A stretch of 64,000 nucleotides of DNA, from the NCBI RefSeq assembly GCF_001687365.1, contig NZ_LGLV01000015.1:62001-126000 (forward strand), written 5' to 3'. Position numbers and translations under genes: made by a program. Numbering within the stretch: the stretch's first letter is position 1; each line of letters opens with the position of its first letter. Under the pieces are notes generated by a model, which was not told the origin of the DNA, searched no databases, and saw only the letters and a program-made list of their open reading frames with translations. This stretch comes from Pararhizobium polonicum. GTDB taxonomy: Bacteria > Pseudomonadota > Alphaproteobacteria > Rhizobiales > Rhizobiaceae. Below are positions 16,577-25,262 of the stretch, in pieces.

Positions 16577-17416
16577 TCAGCGGCAATAGCGGTATCCGCC
16601 TTTCCGCTCGATCACGTCGAAATGCAGGTGGTTTTCATGGGCTTCGTCGCTGCCGGGATCGAGAACGGTTTCGAAATAGAGGCAACCGGTCGCGGTCACC
16701 GCGCGCTGGAAAGCTCCAGCGAGGGTGGAATCGTCGTCGCGGGGCTGGATTTCGATCGATTTGCCATTCTTGAAGGTGAATGAGGCGATGTCGATGGCAT
16801 TGCCGCGCGCATGTTCGGAGATTTTCCCGGTCGTTGCGTTGTTGCGCAACCGGCAGATATAGCTTGATGCCTGATTGATGGTGATGAGCGGCCCCTCGTT
16901 TTCGAGAGCGACTTTCGCGGCCGGCAGCACCGCATCCTTTGTCCAGCGAGCGAGTTCCAGCGCCGTTTCGCACCGCATCTTGCCTTCCGGCTTCAGCGTG
17001 ATGCCGGGAAGGACAGTCTGCAGCGTCAACGGCTTGTCGATGCCGCAGCCCTTGCCGTCATCGATCCGTTTTTCCTCCCGAAAGGTGGCGCCGAGTTCTT
17101 TCAATGCCGTAAGGCAGGCACCGTATTCCTTCGGATCCCCCGCCTTGATCGTCAGGTCCGGCTGAAGGGGCGTGTCCGGCTGTTCCGCCGCAGGCTTGGC
17201 ATCGTCCAGCGCTGGCGCCTGCTTTTCGTCTTTCTTGGCGAGGGGCGGCTCCTGCCTGGTCTTGTGCCCACTCCCGGTCGTATCCCCGGTCTTTGCTGCC
17301 GGCTGTGGTGTCTCCACCGTCACCGGTTTCGTTTCGGGGATGGGGCCTTTCTCGGGAAGGCCGGCGCTGGACAGGAGAAGGATCGACAGAAGGAGAAGGG
17401 CGAATCGAAATGGCAT
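16577..17416 (-). CDS. Extensin-like family exported protein
   Basis: A 279-residue exported protein: a signal peptide (MPFRFALLLLSILLLSSAG), a Pro/Lys-rich linker to about residue 95, then an extensin-like C-terminal domain. The domain has LQTVLPGITLKPEGKMRCETA, SEHARGNAIDIASF and HENHLHFD; the H-x5-D and HxH elements resemble the zinc-binding set of M15/LAS peptidoglycan peptidases, so a cell-wall role is likely by family logic. Cysteines near 100, 123, 148, 191, 245 and 278 could form disulfides. The start follows GGAG eight bases upstream. Confidence 0.85.
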   Translation of the reverse strand: MPFRFALLLLSILLLSSAGLPEKGPIPETKPVTVETPQPAAKTGDTTGSGHKTRQEPPLAKKDEKQAPALDDAKPAAEQPDTPLQPDLTIKAGDPKEYGACLTALKELGATFREEKRIDDGKGCGIDKPLTLQTVLPGITLKPEGKMRCETALELARWTKDAVLPAAKVALENEGPLITINQASSYICRLRNNATTGKISEHARGNAIDIASFTFKNGKSIEIQPRDDDSTLAGAFQRAVTATGCLYFETVLDPGSDEAHENHLHFDVIERKGGYRYCR

Positions 17417-17575
17417 AAGCGGGCTCCGTTTCTGCCGGAGGCGGCAGGGTCACGGTTCACAACGCATTCGGGCGCTAGTCGGTTGCATTGCAGCTTGCGG
17501 ATGACGATCGTTGCCGATCGGACACGATTTGTCCGCGGGTGGCGAAAGGTTGATCGAATTGTGGCGATTATATGT

Positions 17576-17590
17576 TGACAATAATAGTCA
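17576..17590 (+). promoter_or_regulatory. Iron-responsive operator (RirA-type IRO box) upstream of the heme-type receptor
   Basis: The sequence TGACAATAATAGTCA fits the rhizobial IRO consensus TGA-N9-TCA and is nearly an inverted repeat. It lies 128 bases upstream of the receptor start in a 301-base gap (17417-17717) that is visibly A/T-richer than its surroundings. It overlaps TTGACA, a possible -35 element. RirA represses iron-uptake genes through such boxes when iron is sufficient. I see nothing else in the gap. Confidence 0.7.
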
Positions 17591-17717
17591 TGTTTCTTAC
17601 GCCGCATGAAACGTAGCGTTTCTTGTCGCTGCCCGATATTCGTTATCCATACCTAGCCAGCCCTTTGAGCCATTCGTCTCAGCAGCCAGCCCGGTGCATT
17701 TATCAAAGGATTGGTCC

Positions 17718-19943
17718 ATGATTACCCGGCATCACTGCGCGGCGCTCTTGGCGTGCGCGGCGTTTTCTTCTGTCGCTTTGCCTCCCCAAATTTCCCGGGC
17801 ACAAGACGCTGTTGCAACAACCGCTGAAGAGGGCGCCACCACGCTCAAAAAGCTGACGGTCAAGGGGAGGGGCGTGACGGGGGTCGCCGATACGCCGCTT
17901 GCGACGGAAACGACGGTCGAAGACATTCAGGACAATCAGGTTTCCTCTTTCGAGGACCTTGGTCGCACGCTGCAGCCGGGTGTGGGCTTCAACCGGGCCA
18001 ATGGCAGCGTCAACGTCCGCGGGCTGGACGGCGCGCGCGTCCAGACGACGATCGACGGCATCGTCATTCCCTATCTCGATGATGGCGCCCGCGATGCCGA
18101 TGGCGGAATCGACAGCTTCGATTTCGATGCACTCTCGGCCGCCGATATCGTTCGTGGCGCGGATTCAAGCCGGGCCGGTGATGGCGCTCTTGGCGGCGCC
18201 GTGGTGCTTCGAACGCTACAGCCGGAGGATCTGATCGGTGAGGGCAAAACCTGGGGCGGTATCTTCAAGTTCAGCTATGATAGCGAAGACAAGAGCTGGG
18301 CAGCCTCGGCTGCTGCGGCTGCCCGCTACGGTAATACTGCGGTACTGTTCCAGGGCGGCTACAAGAAAGGGCATGAGCAGGACAATCGTGGTACGTCCGG
18401 CGTCTACGGTCCGGGCCGCACGGAGCCCAACCCCGCCGACTTTGACCAGAAGAATGTTCTTGTGAAGGTCAAGCAATATACCGATACCGGTCACACCTTC
18501 ACGTTCACCGGCGAGCGCTTCGATCGCGATAAAGATATCGACCTGCGCCAAGAACAGACAGCCACTGGCAACTACCGCCCGGGCGATTGGGACGGCAATG
18601 AGGCGGTCAAGCGCGATCGTATTTCGCTGAACTACGAATTCGAGGCCGTTGACGACGACGCATTGATCGATGCCGCCAATGCCGTCTTCTACTGGCAGGA
18701 CCTGACCCGTGATAGCGGCAAATCGGGATACCGCTACACGTCGGTCATCGGCGACTATTCGCGTAATAGCGAGGTCGAAAATCGTTCGGTGGGTGCTGCC
18801 GGATATGTGGAGAAGAAGTTCGACACGGGAAGGTTGCATCACACGGTCCGGCTCGGTGGTGATTTTTCCATCGGCAAGACGACGCAATATTCCTCCGGCG
18901 AAGACAGCTGCTCCGGTGGACCGTACACGCCATTTGACCCCTGCAATTTCCTCCATACCAATCAGGCTGATATGCCCGATGTCGACAGCAAGAAGTTCGG
19001 CATCTATTTTGAGGACGAGATCGCCATCGGTGATAGCGCGTTTTCGTTGACGCCAGGCCTTCGCTACGACTGGTACGATCAGTCGCCACAAGAAACGGCT
19101 GCCTACACCAACAATCCGAATTTCAACGGCATGCCTCCCGGCCAGAGCAGCGACGCTTTCTCGCCGAAACTGCTTGCGAAATACGAGGCTGCGCCGAATG
19201 TTGAGTTTTTCGCCCAGTGGGCGATGGGCTTCCGCTCGCCGACGGCAAACGAGCTCTACCTCGACTATGGTGCGCCCGGTACCTATCTGCGGCTTGGCAA
19301 TCCGGACCTGAAGCCGGAAACCAGCAACGGGTTCGAATTGGGCGCGAATCTGGGTGACGAAGATTTCGGTGGACGTATCAGCGTCTTCCACAATCGCTAC
19401 CGCAATTTCATCGACACGGTCGCTGTCGGTGCGGATCCTGCCTATCCCTTCGGAGTGACGCAGGCCGTCAATCTTGATCGAGTCCGTATCTACGGGGTCG
19501 AAATTTCCGCCCACAAGCAGTTCGACAGCGGTTTCCATATCAACGGCTCGCTCACCTATGCCAACGGTCAAAATCTGGATCCAGCCGTGGAAAACAACCG
19601 GCTTGCGTCGGTTGCACCTTTGAAGGGCGTTCTGGGCGCCGGCTATGCTACCGAAACATGGGGTGCCGATGTGACACTGATCGCGGCAAAGGGAGCTCCC
19701 AGCAAATCCGATTCAACGTTTGGTAATGTACCCGGCTATGGTCTTGTCGACCTTACCGGCTGGTGGAAACCCGAAATCGCCGAAGGCCTCACTGTGCGGG
19801 CAGGGGTCTACAACATCTTCGACAAGAAATATTACGATGCCATCAGCGTGCGCGATGTCACATTTTCCGGGACATCGCCGGGCAAGGCATACTATTCCGA
19901 GCCAGGCCGGACCTTCAAGGTCTCGCTAACCCAGCGCTTCTAA
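17718..19943 (+). CDS. TonB-dependent outer-membrane receptor, heme/hemoglobin type
   Basis: A 741-residue outer-membrane receptor with a signal peptide (cleavage near SRAQ-DAV), a plug domain (about 50-170, with GSVNVRGLDGARVQTTIDGI) and a 22-strand-type barrel ending in the aromatic terminal residue of SLTQRF. FRSP at 505-508 and NPDL at 528-531 correspond to the FRAP/NPNL motifs of heme receptors, supporting a HmuR/ShmR-like assignment; no histidine lies between them, which is unusual. The ATG at 17718 has AGGA eight bases upstream; a GTG at 17694 is less likely. Expression is probably iron-repressed through the IRO box. Confidence 0.8.
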   Translation: MITRHHCAALLACAAFSSVALPPQISRAQDAVATTAEEGATTLKKLTVKGRGVTGVADTPLATETTVEDIQDNQVSSFEDLGRTLQPGVGFNRANGSVNVRGLDGARVQTTIDGIVIPYLDDGARDADGGIDSFDFDALSAADIVRGADSSRAGDGALGGAVVLRTLQPEDLIGEGKTWGGIFKFSYDSEDKSWAASAAAAARYGNTAVLFQGGYKKGHEQDNRGTSGVYGPGRTEPNPADFDQKNVLVKVKQYTDTGHTFTFTGERFDRDKDIDLRQEQTATGNYRPGDWDGNEAVKRDRISLNYEFEAVDDDALIDAANAVFYWQDLTRDSGKSGYRYTSVIGDYSRNSEVENRSVGAAGYVEKKFDTGRLHHTVRLGGDFSIGKTTQYSSGEDSCSGGPYTPFDPCNFLHTNQADMPDVDSKKFGIYFEDEIAIGDSAFSLTPGLRYDWYDQSPQETAAYTNNPNFNGMPPGQSSDAFSPKLLAKYEAAPNVEFFAQWAMGFRSPTANELYLDYGAPGTYLRLGNPDLKPETSNGFELGANLGDEDFGGRISVFHNRYRNFIDTVAVGADPAYPFGVTQAVNLDRVRIYGVEISAHKQFDSGFHINGSLTYANGQNLDPAVENNRLASVAPLKGVLGAGYATETWGADVTLIAAKGAPSKSDSTFGNVPGYGLVDLTGWWKPEIAEGLTVRAGVYNIFDKKYYDAISVRDVTFSGTSPGKAYYSEPGRTFKVSLTQRF

Positions 19944-19967
19944 ACATTAGTTGATGTTGGCGATCAC

Positions 19968-19993
19968 GGGAGCGGTCTGGAAAGGCCGCTCCC
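19968..19993 (+). terminator. Hairpin terminator after the heme-type receptor
   Basis: An 8-bp stem (gggagcgg / ccgctccc) with a ten-base loop, followed after six bases by gttttt. A plausible intrinsic terminator 25 bases after the receptor stop. Confidence 0.65.
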
Positions 19994-20024
19994 ATTCTCG
20001 TTTTTCAAAGCGCCAGATTTTCCA

Positions 20025-20053
20025 TTGACAAAGTGCATATACACACATATCTC
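20025..20053 (+). promoter_or_regulatory. marR promoter with embedded operator GTGCATATACAC (20033-20044)
   Basis: TTGACA at 20025-20030 and TATCTC at 20048-20053 are 17 bases apart and look like -35 and -10 elements. Between them lies GTGCATATACAC, which differs by one base from a perfect palindrome found again upstream of the next gene. A repressor bound here would block RNA polymerase, so the arrangement predicts autorepression by the MarR protein. Confidence 0.65.
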
Positions 20054-20060
20054 CCATCGC

Positions 20061-20495
20061 ATGAAAGCGAACTCCTCCATCACCTCCTGCAACTGCTTTG
20101 CCATCCGTCAGGCCGCGCGTTTCGTGTCGCAGCTTTACGAGCGGCATTATGCCAAGGCGGGGATCACGGCGGCGCAGTTTTCATTGCTGGTCTATATCGC
20201 CGAAGCGGAGAAGGCCGGTATGGCGGATATCGCCGAGGCGATGGTGATGGAGCGGACGACATTGGTGCGCGCCCTGAAGCCGCTGGAGCGGGATGGTTAT
20301 GTGGTCAGCGAACCGGAAGGCAAGGGGTCGCGAAAGCTGCTGCTGACGCTGCCGCCGAAGGGGCTGCAGAAGCTGAACGAAGCGGTCGAATGCTGGCACG
20401 CCGCGCAAGCGGAATATGTGGCGCTGGTCGGCGCGCAAAGGGCAGATGACCTGCGCCAGATGCTTCTCGCCATTCCCTCCGGAAAAGCCGCCTGA
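20061..20495 (+). CDS. MarR-family transcriptional regulator
   Basis: A 144-residue winged-helix regulator. The HTH is MADIAEAMVMERTTLVRALKP around residues 54-75 and the wing is VSEPEGKGSRKLLLTL. The N-terminus contains SCNCFAIRQ, two cysteines that could act as a redox or electrophile switch as in some MarR/OhrR proteins, though this is inference. It is followed by an SDR oxidoreductase carrying the same operator upstream, so the pair looks like a sensor and its target enzyme. The ATG at 20061 lies only eight bases downstream of the predicted -10 element, so the transcript may be leaderless or nearly so. Confidence 0.85.
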   Translation: MKANSSITSCNCFAIRQAARFVSQLYERHYAKAGITAAQFSLLVYIAEAEKAGMADIAEAMVMERTTLVRALKPLERDGYVVSEPEGKGSRKLLLTLPPKGLQKLNEAVECWHAAQAEYVALVGAQRADDLRQMLLAIPSGKAA

Positions 20496-20537
20496 AGAGC
20501 AAAGGCCGGAAACATTCGGCTTTTCACGATATAAATA

Positions 20538-20549
20538 GTGCATATGCAC
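20538..20549 (+). promoter_or_regulatory. Second MarR operator, perfect palindrome GTGCATATGCAC
   Basis: A 12-base perfect palindrome 19 bases before the SDR start, matching the site in the marR promoter at 11 of 12 positions; the flanks (AGTGCATAT...CATAT) are shared too. Two near-identical sites upstream of adjacent genes strongly suggest the MarR protein controls both. Confidence 0.7.
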
Positions 20550-20568
20550 ATATGGAGAAAAGAAAATC

Positions 20569-21312
20569 ATGTCCCGGACAATTGAAAATACCGTTGCTCT
20601 CGTCACCGGCGCCAATCGCGGTATCGGCCGCGAATTCGCAGCCGAGTTGCTGCGCCGTGGTGCGCGCAAGGTCTATCTCGGTGCCCGCGATCCGGCCTCG
20701 CTTGCCGCGCTCGTCGCTCTCGATCCTGCCCGTCTGGTGCCGCTCAAGCTTGACGTGACCAATGCGGCGGATGTCGCGGAGGCTGCCCGGGTGGCAACCG
20801 ATGTCACGCTGCTGATCAACAATGCCGGTTTTGCCGGCGGGCAGGGGGGTATCTCCGCGCCGGATCTTTCGATCGCCCGCCAGGAGATGGAGGTGAATTA
20901 TTTCGGCGTGCTGGCGCTGTCGAAGGCCTTTGCGCCGATCCTTGCCAAGGCGCCGGCAAGCAGCATCGTCAATGTCCTGTCCTTCCTGTCGCTGGTCACA
21001 TTGCCCGCGGCCGGGACCTATTCCGCCTCCAAGGCTGCCGCTCTTGCCGCCACCCGCACCATTCGCGCGGAATTGAAGGATCAGGGCACGCATGTCGTTG
21101 CCTCCATGCCGGTCCAGGTGGAAACCGATATGGGCCGCGGCCTGCCGGAGCCGCGCCTGCAGCCGATTGACGTCGTCAGTGAAACGCTCGATGCCGTCGA
21201 GACCGGTGTGGAAGAGGTGTTTCCGGGCGAGCTGACCCGCAATGTCGCCGCCGCATTCGCTGCCGATCCGAAGGGCTTGCAGGCGCATATGTCGGCAACA
21301 CTGCCTGCATAA
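20569..21312 (+). CDS. Short-chain dehydrogenase/reductase
   Basis: A 247-residue classical SDR. Nucleotide-binding TGANRGIG is at 13-20, NNAG at 84-87, the catalytic set is S138, Y151 and K155 in TYSASK, and D62 in LKLDVTN is the usual adenine-contact residue. R40 (YLGARDP) after the second strand suggests NADP preference. The substrate is unknown. It lies 73 bases after marR with its own copy of the operator, so it is probably induced by the compound the MarR protein senses. A 9-bp hairpin (21330-21358) follows the stop. Confidence 0.88.
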   Translation: MSRTIENTVALVTGANRGIGREFAAELLRRGARKVYLGARDPASLAALVALDPARLVPLKLDVTNAADVAEAARVATDVTLLINNAGFAGGQGGISAPDLSIARQEMEVNYFGVLALSKAFAPILAKAPASSIVNVLSFLSLVTLPAAGTYSASKAAALAATRTIRAELKDQGTHVVASMPVQVETDMGRGLPEPRLQPIDVVSETLDAVETGVEEVFPGELTRNVAAAFAADPKGLQAHMSATLPA

Positions 21313-21367
21313 GGACGGGCATTGGCACCGGCGGAAAACGCGTGTTTATTTTTCCGCCGCTGCCCGC

Positions 21368-21396
21368 TTGCACAATCCTGCGTCTCACGCTAACAA
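21368..21396 (+). promoter_or_regulatory. trpL-trpE(G) promoter
   Basis: TTGCAC at 21368-21373 and TAACAA at 21391-21396 with a 17-base spacer. The expected start point, about seven bases past the -10 element, coincides with the A of the trpL ATG at 21404, which agrees with the published finding in Rhizobium meliloti that the trpE(G) transcript begins at the leader AUG. Confidence 0.75.
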
Positions 21397-21403
21397 TTCC
21401 GCC

Positions 21404-21448
21404 ATGACACAGGCACGCAACATTGCAATCTGGTGGTGGGCTCGCTAA
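21404..21448 (+). CDS. trpL: trp leader peptide TrpL (14 residues)
   Basis: The short frame encodes MTQARNIAIWWWAR: three consecutive tryptophan codons near the end, as required for ribosome stalling when charged tRNA-Trp is scarce. It has the same length and C-terminus (IWWWAR) as the Sinorhizobium peptide peTrpL, which besides attenuation has been reported to act in trans on other mRNAs. There is no ribosome-binding site, consistent with a leaderless mRNA starting at the AUG. Confidence 0.93.
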   Translation: MTQARNIAIWWWAR

Positions 21449-21483
21449 AGCGGCCTTGACCAGTCATGCGTGATTGAGACGAT

Positions 21484-21516
21484 AAGCCGCCCGGAAGTTT
21501 CGAGGCGGCTTTTTTG
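21484..21516 (+). terminator. trp attenuator terminator
   Basis: An 8-bp stem (aagccgcc / ggcggctt) with a twelve-base loop followed by a T tract, 36 bases after the trpL stop and 43 bases before trpE(G). It is the termination half of the attenuator. Confidence 0.88.
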
Positions 21517-21558
21517 TATTCGGGCCGCAGGAAATGACGGGCCTGAACGGAGCGGAAC

Positions 21559-23748
21559 ATGGCGACGACAATTCTTGCAGACGGCGCGGAAGCCTATACC
21601 ACCAAGGGCGGCATTTCCGTCACCCGCCGGCGGCGCGAGGCCCCCTATGGCGAAGCGATCTCCAGCTATGTCGACAGGCTCGACGAACGCCGGGGCGCGG
21701 TTTTCTCCTCCAACTACGAATATCCGGGCCGCTACACGCGCTGGGACACGGCGATCATAGACCCGCCGCTCGCCATTTCGTCCTTCGGCCGCGCGCTGTG
21801 GATCGAAGCCTATAACGAGCGCGGCGAAGCGCTGCTGGAGATGGTCTCGGCGCATCTTGCCGGTGTTGCCGATATCACGCTCGGCGCATCGACGGCCCGT
21901 CGCCTGGATCTGACGATCAACATGCCGGACCGGGTCTTCACCGAAGAAGAGCGCTCCAAGATGCCGACGGTGTTCACGGTGCTGCGCGCCGTCACCAGCC
22001 TGTTCTATTCGCAGGAAGATTCCAGCCTCGGGCTCTACGGCGCCTTCGGCTACGATCTCGCCTTCCAGTTCGATGCGATCGAACTGAAGCTGAAGCGCCC
22101 CGACGACCAGCGCGACATGGTGCTGTTCCTGCCGGACGAAATCCTCGTCGTCGATCACTACGCCGCCAAGGCCTGGATCGACCGCTATGATTTCGCCAAG
22201 GACGGCAAGACCACCGACGGCAAGGCTGGCGATATCGCCCCGGAGCCGTTCCGCACCGCCAACAGCATTCCGCCGCACGGAGATCATCGCCCCGGCGAAT
22301 ATGCCGAGCTGGTGACGAAAGCGAAGGAAAGCTTCCGCCGCGGCGATCTGTTCGAGGTGGTTCCGGGCCAGAAGTTCTTCGAGCGCTGCGACAGCAAGCC
22401 GTCGGAGATTTCCAACCGGCTGAAGGCGATCAATCCGTCGCCCTATTCCTTCTTCATCAATCTCGGCAATCAGGAATATCTGGTCGGCGCCTCGCCGGAA
22501 ATGTTCGTGCGTGTATCGGGCCGGCGTATCGAGACCTGCCCGATCTCAGGCACGATCAAGCGCGGCGACGATCCGATCGCCGACTCGGAACAGATCCTCA
22601 AGCTGCTGAATTCCAAGAAGGACGAATCCGAACTCACCATGTGCTCGGACGTTGACCGCAACGACAAGAGCCGCGTCTGCGTGCCCGGTTCCGTCAAGGT
22701 CATCGGCCGCCGCCAGATCGAGATGTATTCGCGCCTGATCCACACGGTCGATCACATCGAAGGCCGGCTGCGCGACGACATGGACGCCTTCGACGGTTTC
22801 CTGTCGCATGCCTGGGCCGTCACCGTTACCGGTGCGCCGAAGCTGTGGGCGATGCGCTTTATCGAAAGCCATGAAAAGAGCGCCCGGCTCTGGTATGGTG
22901 GCGCCATCGGCATGGTGGGCTTCAACGGCGACATGAACACGGGGCTGACGCTGCGCACCATCCGCATCAAGGACGGCATTGCCGAGGTGCGCGCCGGTGC
23001 CACATTGCTCAATGACAGCAATCCGGAAGAAGAAGAAGCCGAAACCGAACTGAAGGCATCCGCCATGATCGCAGCGATCCGCGACGCAAAATCCGCCAAC
23101 AGCCGCGGCACCGGCCGTGACGTGGCCTCGGTCGGCACCGGCGTCAACATCCTGCTGGTCGATCACGAGGACAGTTTCGTCCATACGCTGGCCAATTATT
23201 TCCGCCAGACGGGGGCGACGGTCACCACCGTGCGCTCGCCTGTGGCCGAAGAGATTTTCGACCGTGTGAAGCCGGATCTCGTCGTTTTGTCGCCCGGTCC
23301 CGGCATGCCGAAGGATTTCGACTGCAAGGCGACGATCAAGAAGGCGCGGGCCCGCGACCTGCCGATCTTCGGCGTCTGCCTTGGGCTTCAGGCGCTGGCC
23401 GAAGCCTATGGCGGCGATCTGCGCCAGCTGGCCGTTCCGATGCACGGCAAACCGTCGCGCATCCGTGTGCTCGAGCCCGGCATCGTCTTTTCGGGTCTCG
23501 GCAAGGAAGTGACGGTCGGCCGCTATCATTCGATCTTTGCCGACCCGTCAACCTTGCCGCGTGACTTCATGATCACCGCCGAAAGCGACGACGGCACGAT
23601 CATGGGCATCGAGCATACCAAGGAGCCGATCGCGGCCGTTCAGTTCCATCCGGAATCGATCATGACGCTGGGCGGCGACGCCGGCATGCGGATGATCGAG
23701 AACGTGGTGGCGCATCTGGCCAAACGGGCGAAGATCAAGGCCGCCTGA
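21559..23748 (+). CDS. trpE(G): Anthranilate synthase, fused TrpE-TrpG
   Basis: A 729-residue fusion catalysing chorismate plus glutamine to anthranilate, the first step of tryptophan synthesis. Residues 1-510 are the TrpE part ([20 protein letters not shown], then [24 protein letters not shown] and [19 protein letters not shown]). From about 525 onward is the class I glutamine amidotransferase TrpG, with nucleophile C607 in GVCLGLQ and H697/E699 in FHPES. The fused form and its attenuator are characteristic of Rhizobiaceae. Expression is set by the trpL leader immediately upstream. Confidence 0.97.
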   Translation: MATTILADGAEAYTTKGGISVTRRRREAPYGEAISSYVDRLDERRGAVFSSNYEYPGRYTRWDTAIIDPPLAISSFGRALWIEAYNERGEALLEMVSAHLAGVADITLGASTARRLDLTINMPDRVFTEEERSKMPTVFTVLRAVTSLFYSQEDSSLGLYGAFGYDLAFQFDAIELKLKRPDDQRDMVLFLPDEILVVDHYAAKAWIDRYDFAKDGKTTDGKAGDIAPEPFRTANSIPPHGDHRPGEYAELVTKAKESFRRGDLFEVVPGQKFFERCDSKPSEISNRLKAINPSPYSFFINLGNQEYLVGASPEMFVRVSGRRIETCPISGTIKRGDDPIADSEQILKLLNSKKDESELTMCSDVDRNDKSRVCVPGSVKVIGRRQIEMYSRLIHTVDHIEGRLRDDMDAFDGFLSHAWAVTVTGAPKLWAMRFIESHEKSARLWYGGAIGMVGFNGDMNTGLTLRTIRIKDGIAEVRAGATLLNDSNPEEEEAETELKASAMIAAIRDAKSANSRGTGRDVASVGTGVNILLVDHEDSFVHTLANYFRQTGATVTTVRSPVAEEIFDRVKPDLVVLSPGPGMPKDFDCKATIKKARARDLPIFGVCLGLQALAEAYGGDLRQLAVPMHGKPSRIRVLEPGIVFSGLGKEVTVGRYHSIFADPSTLPRDFMITAESDDGTIMGIEHTKEPIAAVQFHPESIMTLGGDAGMRMIENVVAHLAKRAKIKAA

Positions 23749-23770
23749 TCGGACATGGACGCAGGTTGAA

Positions 23771-23806
23771 AACCGTCGCGCCCGAAATGGCGCGGCGGTT
23801 CTTTTT
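23771..23806 (+). terminator. Intrinsic terminator after trpE(G)
   Basis: A 12-bp stem (aaccgtcgcgcc / ggcgcggcggtt, one G-T pair) with a six-base loop followed by ctttttatt, 22 bases after the trpE(G) stop. Confidence 0.85.
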
Positions 23807-23825
23807 ATTGAAAAGGGGCCAGCAA

Positions 23826-24740
23826 ATGGCGACAGACGTTCATAAAAACGGGGCACAGCGCCTGGCGTTCTGGGGCATTCCGCTGGCGATGGCCGTGCTG
23901 GGGCTGAAGATGCTCGCCTGGTGGGTGACGGGATCGGTGGCGCTGCTTTCGGACGGTCTGGAATCGATCGTCAATGTGGTTGCCGCCATCGTCGCCTTCG
24001 TCGTCATCGGTTATGCCGCCAAGCCCGCTGACGCCGGTCATCCGTTCGGCCATTACAAGGCGGAGTATTTTTCGGCCGTCATCGAGGGTGTTCTCATCGT
24101 CGTTGCCGCCCTTCTGATCGTTTTTGAGGCGATTCCGGCCATTCTCGCGCCGCGGCTTCCGGATGCGCCGGCGCTCGGCCTTGCGATCAACCTTGCGGCA
24201 GGTCTCGTCAATGCGGCCTGGGCCTATACTTTGATCCGCGCGGGAAGAGCCTATCGCTCTCCGGCGCTAACCGCCGATGGCCATCATATCCTCTCCGACG
24301 TCGTCACGTCCGTCGGCGTGCTGGTCGGCCTGGTGCTGGCGATCGTCACCGGCTATGCGGTGCTCGACCCATTGCTTGCCGTGATCGTCGCCTGCAATAT
24401 TCTCTATCAGGGCTGGAAGGTGATCGCCCGTTCCGTCGACGGGCTGATGGACCGGGCGGTGTCTAGCGAAGAGGAGAGCGCCATCAAGCAGGCGATCGCC
24501 GCCAATGCCACGGGGTCGCTTGGCGTCCACGATCTGAAAACCCGCGAGGCGGGCTCGGCGATCTTCGTCGATTTTCACATGGTTGTTCCAGCCGCGATGC
24601 CGGTGGGGGATGCCCACGATATCTGCGACCGGCTGGAAGATGCGATCCGCGAGGTCAATCCAGGTGCTAAGATTACCATCCATGTCGAGCCGGAAGGCGA
24701 AAAGGCCCATGGGATCAGGGTCAAGGTTATGAAGGAATGA
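23826..24740 (+). CDS. Cation diffusion facilitator (CDF) metal exporter
   Basis: A 304-residue inner-membrane protein with six predicted helices and a cytoplasmic C-terminal domain. Metal-site motifs are visible: [11 protein letters not shown] in helix 2, [11 protein letters not shown] in the following loop and [12 protein letters not shown] in helix 5 (the HxxxD pair). Such proteins export Zn, Fe, Mn or Co in exchange for protons; the metal cannot be decided from these residues. The start at 23826 has AGGGG about eight bases upstream. It ends four bases before queF, so the two are probably co-transcribed. Confidence 0.88.
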   Translation: MATDVHKNGAQRLAFWGIPLAMAVLGLKMLAWWVTGSVALLSDGLESIVNVVAAIVAFVVIGYAAKPADAGHPFGHYKAEYFSAVIEGVLIVVAALLIVFEAIPAILAPRLPDAPALGLAINLAAGLVNAAWAYTLIRAGRAYRSPALTADGHHILSDVVTSVGVLVGLVLAIVTGYAVLDPLLAVIVACNILYQGWKVIARSVDGLMDRAVSSEEESAIKQAIAANATGSLGVHDLKTREAGSAIFVDFHMVVPAAMPVGDAHDICDRLEDAIREVNPGAKITIHVEPEGEKAHGIRVKVMKE

Positions 24741-24744
24741 AACG

Positions 24745-25209
24745 ATGACGAAAACAGATGTCTCCGGCCTGTCGCAGCTCGGCCAGAACGTGGCTGCACC
24801 CCAGACCCCCGAGGAGGCCGTGCTCGAGCGCGTGCCCACCAGCCATGCCGGTACGGATTTCGTGGTGCGCTTCACCGCACCGGAATTCACCTCGCTCTGC
24901 CCGATGACGGGCCAGCCGGATTTTGCCCATATCGTCATCGATTATGTGCCGGATGGCTGGCTGGTCGAATCCAAGTCGCTCAAGCTCTATCTGCATTCGT
25001 TCCGCAATCACGGCGCCTTCCACGAGGATTGCACGATCGATATTGCCAAGCGTCTGGTCGATTTGCTGGCACCGAAATGGCTGCGGATCGGCGCCTACTG
25101 GTATCCGCGCGGCGGTATTCCGATCGATGTGTTCTGGCAGACCGGCGCGCCGCCGGAAGGCCTCTGGTTGCCGGATCAGGGCGTGCAGCCCTATCGCGGA
25201 CGTGGCTGA
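24745..25209 (+). CDS. queF: 7-cyano-7-deazaguanine (preQ0) reductase QueF
   Basis: A 154-residue NADPH-dependent reductase making preQ1 from preQ0 in queuosine biosynthesis, of the short (unimodular) type. The catalytic C52 and D59 are in [11 protein letters not shown], and the substrate-binding segment [20 protein letters not shown] follows. It starts four bases after the CDF stop, leaving no room for a preQ1 riboswitch. A shared bidirectional terminator lies just downstream. Confidence 0.95.
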   Translation: MTKTDVSGLSQLGQNVAAPQTPEEAVLERVPTSHAGTDFVVRFTAPEFTSLCPMTGQPDFAHIVIDYVPDGWLVESKSLKLYLHSFRNHGAFHEDCTIDIAKRLVDLLAPKWLRIGAYWYPRGGIPIDVFWQTGAPPEGLWLPDQGVQPYRGRG

Positions 25210-25214
25210 AACGA

Positions 25215-25245
25215 AAAAACGGCGGTTGTTGAGCCCGCCGTTTTT
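25215..25245. terminator. Bidirectional terminator between queF and hupE
   Basis: An 11-bp stem (aaaaacggcgg / ccgccgttttt) whose ends give T tracts on both strands. It serves the convergent queF and hupE genes. Confidence 0.88.
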
Positions 25246-25262
25246 CGTTGATCGGATATTGG

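Larger units (their letters stand above)
21404..21516 (+). ncRNA. trp attenuator RNA (rnTrpL-like)
   Basis: Transcription stopping at the attenuator would release an RNA of about 113 bases comprising trpL and the terminator hairpin. In Sinorhizobium the equivalent RNA, rnTrpL, is a trans-acting small RNA. Here gcggc at 21451-21455 can pair with gccgc at 21486-21490 to form an antiterminator that excludes the terminator stem, so the alternative folds needed for attenuation are visible. Confidence 0.75.

Noticed and set aside
24741-24744. preQ1 riboswitch before queF
   Set aside because: Only four bases separate queF from the CDF gene, and nothing before the CDF start resembles the motif.
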